Shown in pieces: positions 43,484 to 55,310 of a stretch of 64,000 nucleotides of DNA; positions within the stretch are counted from its first letter, which is position 1; each line of letters starts with the position of its first letter. Position numbers and translations under genes: made by a program. The notes beneath the pieces were generated by a model. That model made no database searches. It saw only the letters and a list, made by a program, of their open reading frames with translations, and was not told the DNA's origin. Where the stretch lies: assembly GCA_039583875.1 (NCBI GenBank), contig CM077160.1, positions 109,631,530 through 109,695,529 on the forward strand, given 5' to 3'. This DNA comes from Platanthera guangdongensis (Eukaryota; Streptophyta; Magnoliopsida; Asparagales; Orchidaceae).

Positions 43484-43600
43484 GTTGACTGGGGCAGGCT
43501 TCGAGCGGGTGGGCAGGCGAAGCCCGCCGTCGCCGGTCAGGTACTATGCCGCGTGGCCATCGGGCCGGAGGCCCGTGTCTGTCGCTCGTATATATATACA
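43484..43600. repeat. Unclassified GC-rich repeat, copy 2
   Basis: Matches copy 1 at 42650: GGGCAGGCGAAGCCCGCCGT, CAGGTACTATGCCGCGTGG, CATCGGGCCGGAGGCCCGTG, then GCTCGTATATATA. The palindrome at 43159-43477 lies between the two copies. Confidence 0.6.
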
Positions 43601-43909
43601 CACACAAACACACACTACTATAAAGAAAATATAGAAATCAATAATTTTAAACTCATTGAAACTGATTTTCGACGCCCGATGTGTAACGATAATTCTGCAG
43701 CCATTGGTTCTTTAACATTAAAAAAATAAAAAAAAATAAAAAGAGGTCTCCTAATGCTACACCCATTGAAGGACAGGAGAGACAGAAAGGGCGGCTGAGA
43801 AGGGGGGCGGCGCCGTTTTTTATAGATATATAAGAAGGGGGGGAGTAAACGGCTATTATTTCAAAGCTTTTAATATAATCTTATATCATTTTATCATATA
43901 TAGTAGGCA
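43601..43909. other. Unassigned, A-rich with short G-runs
   Basis: No gene. Contains a CACACAAACACACAC run at 43600-43615, an A-rich run near 43722-43742 and GGGGGGCGGCGCCG at 43803. Confidence 0.4.
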
Positions 43910-43917
43910 TTAGGCGG

Positions 43918-46318
43918 TAGTCATGGGCAAAAGGACCAGGCCCAGTGGGCTGTCCCCGAACACGCCCGACAAAAGCCCGGCTAGGCCCGATTCGGTGAAA
44001 GCTCGGGCCGAGGCCGAGCCCATGGCCTATGTTTGTAGCAAGTGCCCGGGCCGGGCAAAGCCCGATTTTCATGTCGGCCCGGGCCCGGGCTAGGGCCGGG
44101 CAAAGCTCGGCCTAGAAACAAGAGCCGTTTAACGGCTCTTATTAGAGCCGTTAGCTGCTAACCCCATTGTTGTACAACAGTACAACAGCTACTGTACAGC
44201 AGCCTCATCTCTCCTGAACCCGCCCCCTCTCACTCTCTCTCTCCTACTCTCTCTCTCTCATTCTCTCATTCCAACTCTCTCCCACTCATTCTCTCACTTT
44301 ATCTTTCTCCCACTCACTCTCTCACCCTCTCTCATTTTCCCTCCAAGGCTCCCACTCCCTCAACGATAGCATGACGTCGTCCTCCTCAATACCAGAGTCG
44401 TCTACTCAAAGCACGTCTGTAGTGGTGGAGCACAATTGTAAGACAGCAGTTTGGGAGCACTTCAATAAGGTTCAAGTTGCCATCAAATTCAAGACGCAAT
44501 GCAAATTATGCTCGAAGCTGCTGACTCTTACCGGCAACTCGACACTATCAAGATACCTTAAGTTTTGCGTGTCAAAACAAGCTCTCGAGTCTAGTTATGC
44601 CCAAATTTCAGGAGCATGACAAATTTGGAAATACGATCAACTTTGCCAACGGGACCTGCAGATGAAACATGTCATCAAACGTGGGTTGTCATTCAGTCAT
44701 TACGTTTTAAATTTCACACTCGTTGTGTTTGTCACGTTTTAAATTTAATACTACAAGATAGTTTAGCCACTATGGAACCCTATATTGAAAAAATTTGTCT
44801 AATGCTTAAAGTCATTTATAATTCTAGACAACGATCTCAGGATTTTAAACATTTTGTAAATGCACATGGTAAAAATATTTGAAACATCAATTTGATATGC
44901 CTATTAGATGCAACTCAACATATAAAATGTTAAAAAGAACGTTTCAACAAAAATCACTTCTTATGAAATATTATAATATGGTAAATAGTCATGATTTGAC
45001 CGATGTCAATTGAGACGTATTAACAAATTACATGAATTTATTAAATTGTTTTTATAGGGCGACTGTTTTTTTATCCGACGTATACTATTCGACAAGCTCA
45101 CTAGAAATTGAAAATTTTGTAAACATCGCACAAAAATTTAATTATTATAAACATCATGATGCATGACTTCCATTAATTGAAATAATGGAAGAAATTTTTA
45201 AAAAATATTATAGAGAAATGCTTGCAATGTTATCGTGCGCCGTCGCTTTAAATCAGTTATTCGGCGTAGACGGTGTAAAAAATTTGATGGAAGAAATCAA
45301 TACAAACTTAAATTTAAATTTAAATTTCGATTGTGATGACGTTAGTATTATAAAATTTAATTTTCTTTTTCTGAGTGTTACAATTATTATGATAACTTAT
45401 ACAGCTCCCTGCCTCGGGAAAAAATATCACACAAAAACAAAGGATACTTTTAAAAATAAAATTTTAGAATTAGCAGCTAGGAAAACGGCGCACGCATGTA
45501 GTAGTTTAAATGAATTAGGATTGTACACTAAAACACAATTCCATGATTTTATGAGCACGAATAAGATTGAAAACTTCGATCTCTTAAAATGGTGGAAAGA
45601 TAAAGTTAATATGTATCCTATTTTGGCCTATATGACCTGTGATGTACTAACAATTCAAGCTAGTACAGTAGTTCAGAGTCCGCATTTTTCTTTTAGTGAC
45701 AAGATTTTGAACGAGCGGAGTAACCGGCTTAACGAATAATCTCTAGAAATGTGCATCTACTACAATGACTACTTAATGATATGAAGATGAATCATCACAT
45801 TACAACATTAAATAATAGCTCAAAGGAGATAGAAGACGAGATGAACGCAATAAATTTACAAGATGATTGAAAAGCAAACGCACATCTATTAACTGCCTTA
45901 AAAATATATTTTTGTGTTTTGTTAAATTAATAAATATTGTAGTTTTTTTATCTAAAATTAAAATTAATAATAAATTTCATTTTTTTCAATTAATGTTAAT
46001 TGTAAATGTTATTTAATATTAATAAAATTGAATTTTTTTTGTCCATGTTAGCGATTTTTTATTATTATAATAAAATAATAATTATAATTGTTTAATGTAT
46101 TGTTTTTTAAAAATAATTCAATAATTATAAATTTATAAAATAAATTTTTTAATAAGAAAAGCCCGGCCAGGCCGGAAGAGCGGGATCAGGCCCCTTCCCG
46201 GGCAGGGGCCCGAGCCCGGTTTAAGAAAAGCCCTGGCTCGGCCCGGTTGACTAAAGCTCGGGCCGGCCCGATTGACTAAAGCCCGAGCCGGCCCGATCGG
46301 GCTTTATGCCCATGGCTA
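43918..46318 (+). mobile_element. hAT element 1 (Ac-type), decayed
   Basis: The ends TAGTCATGGGCA and TGCCCATGGCTA are inverted repeats. Flanking 8-bp words TTAGGCGG (43910-43917) and CCAGGCGG (46319-46326) differ at two positions and fit an aged 8-bp hAT duplication. GC-rich subterminal regions repeat GCCCGGGCCGGGC-type words on both sides. A broken transposase lies between. It is related to, but diverged from, hAT element 2. Confidence 0.82.
44371..45870 (+). pseudogene. hAT element 1 transposase, internally deleted
   Basis: ATG at 44371 opens MTSSSSIPESSTQST, followed by the BED zinc finger (VWEHFNKVQ, CKLCSKLLTLTGNSTLSRYLKFC). TGA at 44617 ends the frame. The next readable block is HTRCVCHVLNLILQDSLATMEP, so compared with element 2 about 470 bp of the catalytic core, including the first catalytic Asp region, is gone. 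The hAT dimerisation region follows (LLKWWKDKVNMYPILAY, LTIQASTVV, FSFSDKILNERSNRLNE, 45560-45740), with its SVFS motif degraded. Several stops and frame changes; inactive. Confidence 0.85.
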
Positions 46319-46326
46319 CCAGGCGG

Positions 46327-46696
46327 TGTACAAATGAGAAAGAGTGGGAGAGAGAGATGGGGAAGGGAGAGAGAGAGAGATAGAGAGAGATGGCGTAGGG
46401 AGAGAGAGAGAGATTACTGTTTTAACTTCAAAACTTAAATTTTTTTAAACAAAATAAAAAAATCTAATCGTGATTTATATTTTTATGGTTATTTTGAGTA
46501 CTCATATGTATATGTTGCGAGCGTAGCTAGTTTTGATGCGGGCGCAAACCGCATTGATGCGTCTGCAGCCTGCAACGACGCATCGAGCACGAGCGAAATT
46601 CATGCGGAGGCAGGAGAAGCCCGCTTGGATTCGGCCGAAGGCCACCCGAGAGCATCGGGCACGAGCGTAGCCCGATTTCGCTCCTAAAGCATCTAT
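46327..46696. repeat. (GA)n microsatellite and GC-mixed spacer before the 5S array
   Basis: 46338-46415 is made of GAGAGA runs around GATGG words. After an AT-rich part, 46515-46690 repeats GAGCACGAGCG/CGGGCACGAGCGTAGCCCG words (near 46576 and 46655). No gene recognised. Confidence 0.5.
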
Positions 46697-47542
46697 TAGC
46701 GACCCTTTTTACCAGCAGCGAACACGCGCTCTCTCGGACCACGAATCCCGAGTCTCCGAGGGAGGGAGCTGATCCTGAGGCGCCTCATTTGTGCGTGTAT
46801 CCCATGGTGACGAGAACACAACGAGCCCATAGGTGCTACCGCGCACTAGGTCGCTAAAACAAACATAACTTTACCGTCTATGACACCCCCTTTACTGCTT
46901 TTTATTCGCGACTCGAAGCAACAATTCACTCAACAACGCACCCTACCCTTCAGTTCGAGTGATGTGGAATAGGTGAAATTTTTGGCATCAATAGAACACA
47001 CACATGACTTTAAGATCTTGAGCAGTCCATGAACAGAAAATCACAATGAAGATGTGTGATTTAGTTCAAAAATACATGCAAATTTCAATCAATCATAACA
47101 TTTGATCTGACCATCCGATTTTTTCCCACAATATCTTTTCGGAAAGGTCTCGGAGATGTCCATCCACCGGAGAACATGGTGGACCCGTTCGAGCTCTTTT
47201 TGCGCCGTTAGATTGGCCAGATTTAACTATGTTTATAAGTTATTCCAGTCATTCTATTTCGTCAATTTCTTCCTAATGGATATGACATTGAAGGCTTCTG
47301 AAATCCCTTCTGATGATCCATAAATAGATATGACATAACTTCACGCTCACACAATAAAATCGCCGCCACATCCCCATTTCGGAGAGCCCGCGGAGAGGCG
47401 GACGACGTGGTCGCCAGACCATTGTTGGTCGACAAAATTTGCTAAGTGAAAATTGCTTAATTCAATTGGCAACGGAGCCCGCATGTCTGAAGATTGTTTT
47501 TCGAGGCACGTGTTATAAGGAAAATGTGTCGTAGAATTGAAC

Positions 47543-47662
47543 GTGCGCCACCATACCAACACCAAAGCATTAGATCCCATCAGAACTCCTCAATTAAACG
47601 TCCTTGGGCGAGAGTATTATTGAGATGGGTGGCCTCCTAGGAATTCCTCGTGTTGCACCCAT
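47543..47662 (+). rRNA. 5S rRNA gene copy 1, diverged, probably non-functional
   Basis: Recognised by GATCCCATCAGAACTCC and CTTGGGCGAGAGTA and the end TCGTGTTGCACCC, then ATCTTTT. Box C reads GATGGGTGGCCTCCTAGG; box A has AAACGTCCTTGG instead of AAGCGTGCTTGG. Confidence 0.8.
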
Positions 47663-48054
47663 CTTTTGCTGCTCGGGTGAAGAAACCCCCTTTTTACCAG
47701 TGGCGAATGCGCGCTCTCTCTAATCGGGGTTCCTGAGGCGCCGCGGGAGGGTGCTGATTCTGAGGCGCCTCATGGTTATGTGTATTGCCAAGCATCATGC
47801 GCTTGGTGGATCAAAGGCGCCGCTGTGCTCTGGGTCACAAATAGCATAACTCCGCACTCACATGGAGAAATCTCCCCAACATCCCCATTTCGGATATCTC
47901 GCGGAGAGACGGGCTGCGTGGCGACTAGGCCGTTCTCATTTAACACAATTTGCGTCTTGAAAATTGCTTAATCTGAATGGAAACAGAGCCCACATTCCGG
48001 AAGATCACACATTGGGGTGCTTTGCATAAATAAAATGTGACAAACAATTCTAAC

Positions 48055-48173
48055 GTGTACGACCATACTAGCAGTAGAGCTTCCGATCTCATCAGAATTT
48101 TGCAGTTATGCGTGCTTGGGGGAGAGTTGTATAGGGATGGGTGACCTTCTGAGAAGTCCTCGTGTTACACTCA
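48055..48173 (+). rRNA. 5S rRNA gene copy 2, diverged
   Basis: GGGATGGGTGACCTTCTGAG at box C, CGTGCTTGGGGGAGAGTTG at box A, end CGTGTTACACTC then ATCTTTTG. Only about 390 bp from copy 1, so this unit is short. A GCATAAATAAAATGTG word precedes it. Confidence 0.78.
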
Positions 48174-48775
48174 TCTTTTGCCGCTCGAGTGTTTGAACAC
48201 ACCTTTTTACCAGCGGCGAACAAGCTTTCTCCCTGACTGGGGATTCTGTTTCGCGGTGGAAGGACGCTGATCCCGAGGAGCCTAATTTATGCATGTATCT
48301 CGAGGTGACGAGAACCCGACAAACCCATAGGTGATACTGCCCAATGTGTCGCTAAAATAGACATAACCTTGCCGTCCTCTACACCCCTTTCCCGCTTGTT
48401 CATTCGTGACCCGAAGTAACCGTCCACTCAACAATGCACCCTAACCTTTAGTTCGAGCGACATGAATTAGGTGAAATTTCTGGCATCAACAGAACAGACA
48501 CGCAACCTTAAGATCTTGAGCAGTCGATGAACAAAAAATCACAATGAATATGCGTGATTTAGTTCAAAAATGCATGCGAACTCCAAACAGTCATAAATTT
48601 TGATGCGACCGTCCGATTTTCACCCGGGACACCTTTTTGGAAAGGTCTCGCAGATGTCCTTCCACTGGCGAGCGGAGTGAATCAGTTCGTGCTCATTTTG
48701 CTCCCTCATATCGCCCACATTCAACTCTATTTAGAAGTTATCCCAGCTTTTCTATTTAGGATTTATCCCAGCTCA

Positions 48776-48894
48776 TTTTGTGACCATACCAGCACTAGAG
48801 CCCCAGATTCCATCAAAACTCTGCAGTTAAGCGTGCTTAGGCGAGAGTAGTACTGGGATGAGGGACCTCATGGGAAGTCCTCGTGTTGCATCCA
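48776..48894 (+). rRNA. 5S rRNA gene copy 3, diverged, upstream region missing
   Basis: CATACCAGCACTAGAGC, GTTAAGCGTGCTTAGGCGAG and AGTAGTACTGGGATG are well kept; box C has GAGGGACCTCATGG. The usual ATAAATAAAATGTG upstream word is absent because spacer sequence (TTATCCCAGCTCATTTTG) joins directly to the gene. Confidence 0.8.
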
Positions 48895-49567
48895 TCTTTT
48901 GCCGCTCGGGTGCATGAACGCCCTTTTTAGTTGTGGCGAACGCGCTCTCTCTACGATTGCGGACCCGAGGTAATCGTCCAGGTGGACTAGGCGGAATTTT
49001 TGGAATCAACAACACAAATATGTGGCATTAACATCTTGAGCATGGGATGAAGAGGAAATCAAAATGAAGATACACGACTTAGTCCAAAAATGCAACGAAC
49101 TTCGAACGACCATAACTTTTGATCCAACACACCGATTATCACCCCCACAAGACCATTTTGGAAATCTCTCGGAGATGTCCATCCACTGGCGAACCGGGTA
49201 CCCCGTTCGAGCTCGTTACTCACCCTCAGATCGAGCAGATTCAACTCTGTTTAAAAGTTATCTCATCTTTTTTTTCCTTTCGTTAAAATCTTATCCTAAT
49301 GAATATGCCATCGAAGGATCCAGTAAACACTTCCAATGATACAATAATAACGACGACATAAATTCGTGCCGACACGGGGAAATTGCTACCACTTCCCCAT
49401 TTCGGAGATCCCGCACAGAGGCGGGCAGCTTGGCCTCCAGATCGTTGCCGTTCGACAAAATTTGCGCCTTCAAAATTGCCTAAATCTGCATGGAAACGGA
49501 GCCCGCGATCTGGAGGATCGCGCGTCGGGAAGTTTGACATAAATAAAATGTGTCGGACAATTCCAAC

Positions 49568-49686
49568 GTGTTCAATCATTCTAGCACTAGAGCGCCAGAT
49601 CCCATCAGAACATTGTAGTAAAGCGTGCTTGAGCAAGAGTAGTATTTAGATAGGTGACCTCCTGGGAAGTCCTCATGTTGCACTCA
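49568..49686 (+). rRNA. 5S rRNA gene copy 4, diverged
   Basis: CCAGATCCCATCAGAACATT, AAGCGTGCTTGAGCAAGAGT and AGGTGACCTCCTGGGAAG, end ATGTTGCACTC then ATCTTTTG. Confidence 0.8.
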
Positions 49687-50350
49687 TCTTTTGTTGCTCT
49701 GGTGCATGAATGCTCCTTTTTACTTGCGACGAATGTGCTCTCTACGACCACGGACCCAAGGTAACCGTCCACGTGGATTAGGCAGAATTTTTGGAATCAA
49801 CAACACAGATATGTGACCTTAACATCTTGAGCAAGCAATGGAGATGAAATCAAAATTAAGATGTATGACTTTGTAAAAAAAATGCAACGAACTTCAAACG
49901 GCTATAACTTTTAATTCGACACTCCGATTTTCGCCCACAAGACAATTTTGGAAAGCTCTTGGAGATGTCCTTCCACTGGCGAACCTGGTATCCCGTTCGA
50001 GCTCGTTTCACGCCCTAGGATCGCGCAGATTAAACTCTGTTTAATAGTTATCATAACTTTTTCCTTTCATCAATTTTGTCCTAATGGATATGTCATCAAA
50101 TGCTTCGGTAAACACTTTCAATGATACAACAATAGCCGCGACATAAATTCGTGCTCATGTGGGGAAATTGTCGCCACTTCTTTATTTCAGAGATCCCGTG
50201 TAGAGACGGTCGGCTTGGTGACCTTGCTATTGTTGTTCAACAAAATTTGCGGCGCCAAAATTGCGCAATCCGAATGGAAATGGTGCCTGCAATTTGAAAG
50301 ATCGCACGTCGGGTGTTTGACATAAATAAAATTTGCCAGAAAATTCGAAC

Positions 50351-50469
50351 GTGTGTGACCAAACCAGCACTAGAGCACCAGATCCCATCAGAACTTCATA
50401 GTTAAGCGAGTTTGGGCGCGAGTAGTACTGGAATGGGTGGCCTCCTGGGAAGCCCTCGTGTTGCACACA
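50351..50469 (+). rRNA. 5S rRNA gene copy 5, diverged
   Basis: CCAGCACTAGAGCACCAG, GGGCGCGAGTAGTACTGG and GGTGGCCTCCTGGGAAG, end CTCGTGTTGCACAC. Box A has a GCGAGTTTGG change. Confidence 0.8.
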
Positions 50470-51127
50470 TCTTTTAACGCTCGGGTGCATGAACCCCCTT
50501 TTTACCTGCCGCGAACATGCTCTCTCTCCGACCGCGGATCCTGGTGTAACCGTCTACATGAACTAGGCAAAATTTTTGGAATCAACAACACATATACGTG
50601 GCCTTAACATCTTGAGTAGACGATGAAGTGGAAATCAAAATGAAGATGTGTGACTTAGTTCAAAAATGTAACGAACTTCAACGACCATAACTTTTGATTC
50701 GACTCTCCGATTTTCGCCCACAATACCATTTCAGAAAGCACTTGGGGATGTCCATCTACCAGCAAACCGATTAAACTCGTTCGAGCCCGTTTCACGTTCT
50801 CAGATCGCACAGATTCAACTCCGTTTAAAAGTTATCCCAGCTTTTTTTCTTTTGTCAATTTCGTCCTAATGGATATGTCATCGAAGTCTTCGGTAAACAA
50901 TTTCAATGATACAGTAATAGCCGTGACATAAATTCACGCTCACGCGGGGAATTTGCGGCCACTCCTCCCATTTCGAAGATCCCGCGTAGAGGCGGGCGAC
51001 TTGGCGACCAGGCCGTTGTCGTTCGATAAAATTTGCGCTGCCAAAATTGCCTAATTCGTATGGAAACGAAGTCTACAATTCAGAAGATCGCACGTCAGGA
51101 GCTTGGCATAAATAAAATGTGTCGAAC

Positions 51128-51245
51128 GTGTGCGACCAAACCAGCACTGGAGCACCGGATCCATAAGAACTCCACAATTAAGCATGCTTATGTGGGAGTA
51201 GTACAGGGATGGGTGACCTCCTGGGAAGTCCACGTTTTGCACCCA
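51128..51245 (+). rRNA. 5S rRNA gene copy 6, diverged
   Basis: Box C (GGATGGGTGACCTCCTGGG) matches the plant consensus exactly, but box A is changed (AAGCATGCTTATGTGGGAG) and one or two bases are lost in GGATCCATAAGAACTCC. Confidence 0.82.
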
Positions 51246-51903
51246 TCTTTTGCCGCTCGGGTGCATGAACGACCCTTTTTACCTGCGGCGAACGCGCTTT
51301 CTCTACGATCGCGTACCCGAGGTAACCATCCACATTGACAAGGCAGATTTTTTGGAATCAACTGCATGAATACGTGACATTAACATCTTGAGCAAACAAT
51401 GAAGAGGAAACCACGATGAAGATGCACGACTTAGTCCAAAAATGCAATGACCTTCAAACGCCATAACTTTTGATCTGACACTCTGATTTTCGCTTGCAAC
51501 ATCATTTCAAAAAGCTCTTGGAGATATCCATCCACTGGTGAACCGGGTATCCAATTCGAGCTTGTTTCGCACCCTCAGATCGCGCAGATTCAACTCTGTT
51601 TAAAAGTTACCCAGCTTTTTCCTTTCGTCAATTTCCTCCTAATGGATATGTCGTTGAAGGTTTCAGTAAACACTTCCAACAATTATAACGTGACATAAAT
51701 TCGCGCCGACGCAAGGAAATCGCCACCACCTCCCCATTTCGGAGATCCCACGTAGAGGCGGGCGACTTGGAGACTAGGCCATTGCCGTTCGATAAAATTT
51801 GTGCCGCCAAAATTACTTAATCCAAATGTAAACTGAACACGCAATTCGGAAGATCGCGCCTCAGGGAGCTTGGCGTAAATAAAATCTGTCAAACAATTCC
51901 AAC

Positions 51904-52022
51904 ATGTGTGACCATACCAGCACTAGAGCACTAGATCCCATCAGAACTCCGTAGTTAAGCGTGCTTTGACGAGAGTAGTATATGTATGAGTAACCTCCTG
52001 AGAAATCCTCATGTTGCGCCCA
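51904..52022 (+). rRNA. 5S rRNA gene copy 7, diverged
   Basis: CATACCAGCACTAGAGCAC and GATCCCATCAGAACTCC are intact; box A GCTTTGACG and box C GTATGAGTAACCTCCTGAG are not. End TGTTGCGCCC then ATTTTTTG. Confidence 0.8.
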
Positions 52023-52680
52023 TTTTTTGCCACTCGGGTGCATGAACGCCCCTTTTTACCTGTGGCGAACATGTTCTCTCTTCGCCCGTGGACCCGAGGA
52101 CCATGTGGACTAGGAGGATTTTTTGAATCAACAACATGAATACGTGGCCTTAACATCTTGAGCAAACGATGAAGAAAAAATCAAAATGAAGATGCGAGAC
52201 TGAGTCCAAAAATGGAACAAACTTCAAACGACCATAGCTTTTGATCCGACACTCCGATTTTCACCCACAAGACCATTTCGGAAAGCTCTTGGAGTTGTCC
52301 ATCCACTGGCAAACCGAGTTCCCCGTTCGAGCTCATTTTGTGCCCTCAGATTGCGCATATTCAACTCTGTTTAAAAGTTCTTCCAACTTTTTTCCTTTTG
52401 TCAATTTCATCCTAATGGATATGTCATCAGAGGCTTTGGTAAACACTTTCAATGATACAGTAATAGCCGCGACATAAATTTGTGCTGACGCGGGGAAATC
52501 GCTGCCACTTCCCTATTTCGGAGATCGCGTAGATGCGGGCGGATTGGCGACCAGGTCATTGTCGTTCAACAAAATTTGTGTAGCCAAAATTGCTTAATGC
52601 AAATGGAAACGGAGCCGGCGAGCCGGAAGATCGCGTGTTGAGGAGCTTGGTATAAATAAAATATGCCGAAAATTTCCAAT

Positions 52681-52799
52681 GTGTACGACCATACCATCAC
52701 TAGTGCACTGGATCCCGTCAGAACTTTGGAGTTAAGCATGCTTAGGCGAGAGTAGTACTAGGATGAGTGACCTCCTTGGAAGTCCTCATGTTGCACTCA
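52681..52799 (+). rRNA. 5S rRNA gene copy 8, diverged
   Basis: ACTGGATCCCGTCAGAAC, GCTTAGGCGAGAGTAGTACT and GGATGAGTGACCTCCTTGG. hAT element 2 is inserted 27 bp after this gene. Confidence 0.8.
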
Positions 52800-53192
52800 T
52801 CTTTTGCCGCTCAGGTGCATGAACGCTAGGCCTGCCCAAAAGGCCCGATCGGGCCGGCCCGGACCGGGCCTGATCGGGCCCGGGCTTTTGCAAACCGGGC
52901 CGAGCCCGGGCCCTTTCTTTATCGGGCTCGGGCCGGGCCCGGGCTTTGACCCCGGGAAGGGGCCCGAGCCGGCCCCCAGGCCAGGCCGGGCCGGGCCGGG
53001 CCGGGCCCAGGCCGGGCCCTCTTAAGAAAAAAAAATACTTAAAAAAATTAAAAAAATTAAAAAAATGAAATAAAAATTAGAATAAAAAATTTTATTAATA
53101 TTGAAATTTTAAAAAACAAAATTACACTTTAAAAAAAAAATAGAAAAAAAAGAAATTTATTATTTTAAATGATAATAAAAAAAATTACATTT

Positions 53193-55133
53193 TTATAAAT
53201 TCAGATTGTCCATCTCCTCTTCAATTTCCTCGGAGCTCTCCTCCAACGCTGAAATGTGTTGCTTCCTATTCGTAGCATCCAAATAATCCTTGTAGCAGAT
53301 GCATAGTTCGAGTGATTCTTCATTTAGTCGGCTCCTCCGCGTGTTCAAAATCCTGCCACTAAGAGAAAAAACGGACTCCGAAGCTACTGTACTAGCTTGA
53401 ATTGTTAGTAAATCACGGGCCATATAGGCCAAAATAGGATAGGTATTAGCTTTACTTTTCCACCACTTTAAGATATCGAAGTTTTCGATCTCTTCCGTAG
53501 TCATAAAATCACGAAATTGTGTTTTCGTATACAGTCCTAATTCGTTTAAACTACTCGATGTGCGTGCTTTTTTTTTTCTGGAAGCTAATTCTAAAATTTT
53601 ATTTGTAAAAGAATCTTTTGTCCTAGGTTGTGTTATTTCTTCTCGTGGTCGTGAGCCATATAAGTTGTCGTAATAATTAAAACATTCGGTAAAAATAGAA
53701 TTAAATTTAGTAGTACTAACGTCGTCAACGTCATCGAAACTTATATTTATGTCTAAGTTAACGTTAATTTCATCTATTAAATTTTCTACGCCGTCTACAG
53801 CGAATAACGGGTTTAAAGCGGCGGCGCATGAAAATGCAGGAGGCATTTCTCTATAATATTTTAAAATTTTTCTTTTATTACTTCAATTAAAGGAAGCCAT
53901 CCGGAGTGTTGCTTAAAATAGTTAAGTTTTTGTGCAATATTTACAAAATTTTCAATTACTAACGAGCTAGTGGGATAATAAACACCAGATAAAAAAACAG
54001 TCGCCCTATAAAAACATTTTAATAAATCCATGTAATGAAATAGTACGTCCCAATCATTATCAGTTAAATTATGATTATTTGTCATAGTGTAATATTCCAT
54101 AAGAAGTGTTTTTTTGTTGAAACGCTCTTTTTAACATTTTATATGTGGAGTTCCATCTTACAGGCATATCAAATTGAGGTTTCAAATATTTTTGACCTTG
54201 TGCGATCACAAATTTTCGAAAATCTTAACTTCGTTGTTTGGTACAATAAATAAATCTAAGCATAGTACGAATTTTCTCAACATATGGTTCCATAGCTTCT
54301 AAACTATCCTGTACCACTAAGTTTAAAACGTGACACACACATCGAGTGTGAAAAAACGCACCGTTGAGCATTGGTTTTAATTCACGTTTTAACCACTCTA
54401 CTGCGGTGTTGTTATTACTAGCGTTATCAAAAGAAATACTCATTATTTTATCCTTTATTTTAAATTCACGCAAACATTTAATAATTACCGAATATATAGC
54501 CTTACCCGTGTGCGGAAATTCAAAACCTTCAAAACATATTACGCGCTTATTTAAATCCCATGAAACGGGATCGATCCAATGAGCCGTTATACAAATATAA
54601 GATAACCCTACCCTAACGCTACTACTCCAAACGTCGCTCGTTAAACTCACACGTCCCTCAAAAGTTTCAAAAAATTTTATTAAATCTTGTTTTGCGTCAA
54701 AATATAATTTAAGTGCGTCGCGTCTAATAGTGGATCTACTTACCTGTTGATATTTGGGCTGAAGCCCTTCGTGTATATACTCCGTCGTCTCATCGTTGTC
54801 GTAGTGACTGAATGGCAACCCACGTCTGATGACGTTTTTCACCTGTAGGTCTCGCTGTCTTGCTTGATCGTACGTCCAAATTTGTCCTGATGCTGATATT
54901 TGTCCCTGACTGGACTCGGGAGCTTGCTTTGCAAAACAGGACTTAGCGTGTCTCGCTAGTGTTGAGTTGCCGGTAAGAGTTAGCAACTTTGAGCACAACT
55001 TGCACCGCGCCTTGAATTCGTCGCCGACTTTAACCTTGTCGAAATGCTCCCAGACGGGCGCCCTCCGATTATGCTCCACCACTTCGGCCGTGCTTTGAGT
55101 CGACGACGCCGACGTTGAGGACGACGATGCCAT
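53193..55133 (-). pseudogene. hAT element 2 transposase with one stop and two frameshifts
   Basis: ATG at 55133 (MASSSSTSASSTQST). BED finger: VWEHFDKVKVGDEF, CKLCSKLLTLTGNSTLARH..C. Then VSRSTIRRDALKLYF, SLTSDVWSS (first catalytic Asp), YICITAHWID, SFDNASNNNTAVEWL (second Asp region), FFHTRCVCHVLNLVVQD (CxxH). A TAA at about 54225 interrupts. The next block has a +1 base in an A-run near 54115, and a second shift occurs near 53860. The dimerisation domain LKWWKSKANTYPILAYMARD, LTIQASTVASESVFSLSG and TRRSRLNEESLELCICYKDY is complete to the stop at 53193. A small number of changes separates this from an open frame. Confidence 0.92.
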
Positions 55134-55211
55134 GCAGCGAGAGAGAGTAAGAGAGTAAGAGAGGGAGAGAATAAGTGAGAGAGAGAGTGGAAGAGAGAGA
55201 GAGTGAGTGAG

Positions 55212-55273
<62 letters not shown>

Positions 55274-55310
55274 AGAGAGAGAGGGAGGGATCGGGTAGGA
55301 GGGGGGGGGA
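55134..55310. repeat. (GA)n microsatellite upstream of the hAT 2 transposase
   Basis: GAGAGA runs, the longest near 55218-55268, lie just upstream (minus strand) of the transposase ATG, so the 5' leader is CT-rich in the sense strand. hAT element 1 has CTCTCTCT-rich sequence in the same place (44218-44345). Confidence 0.85.
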
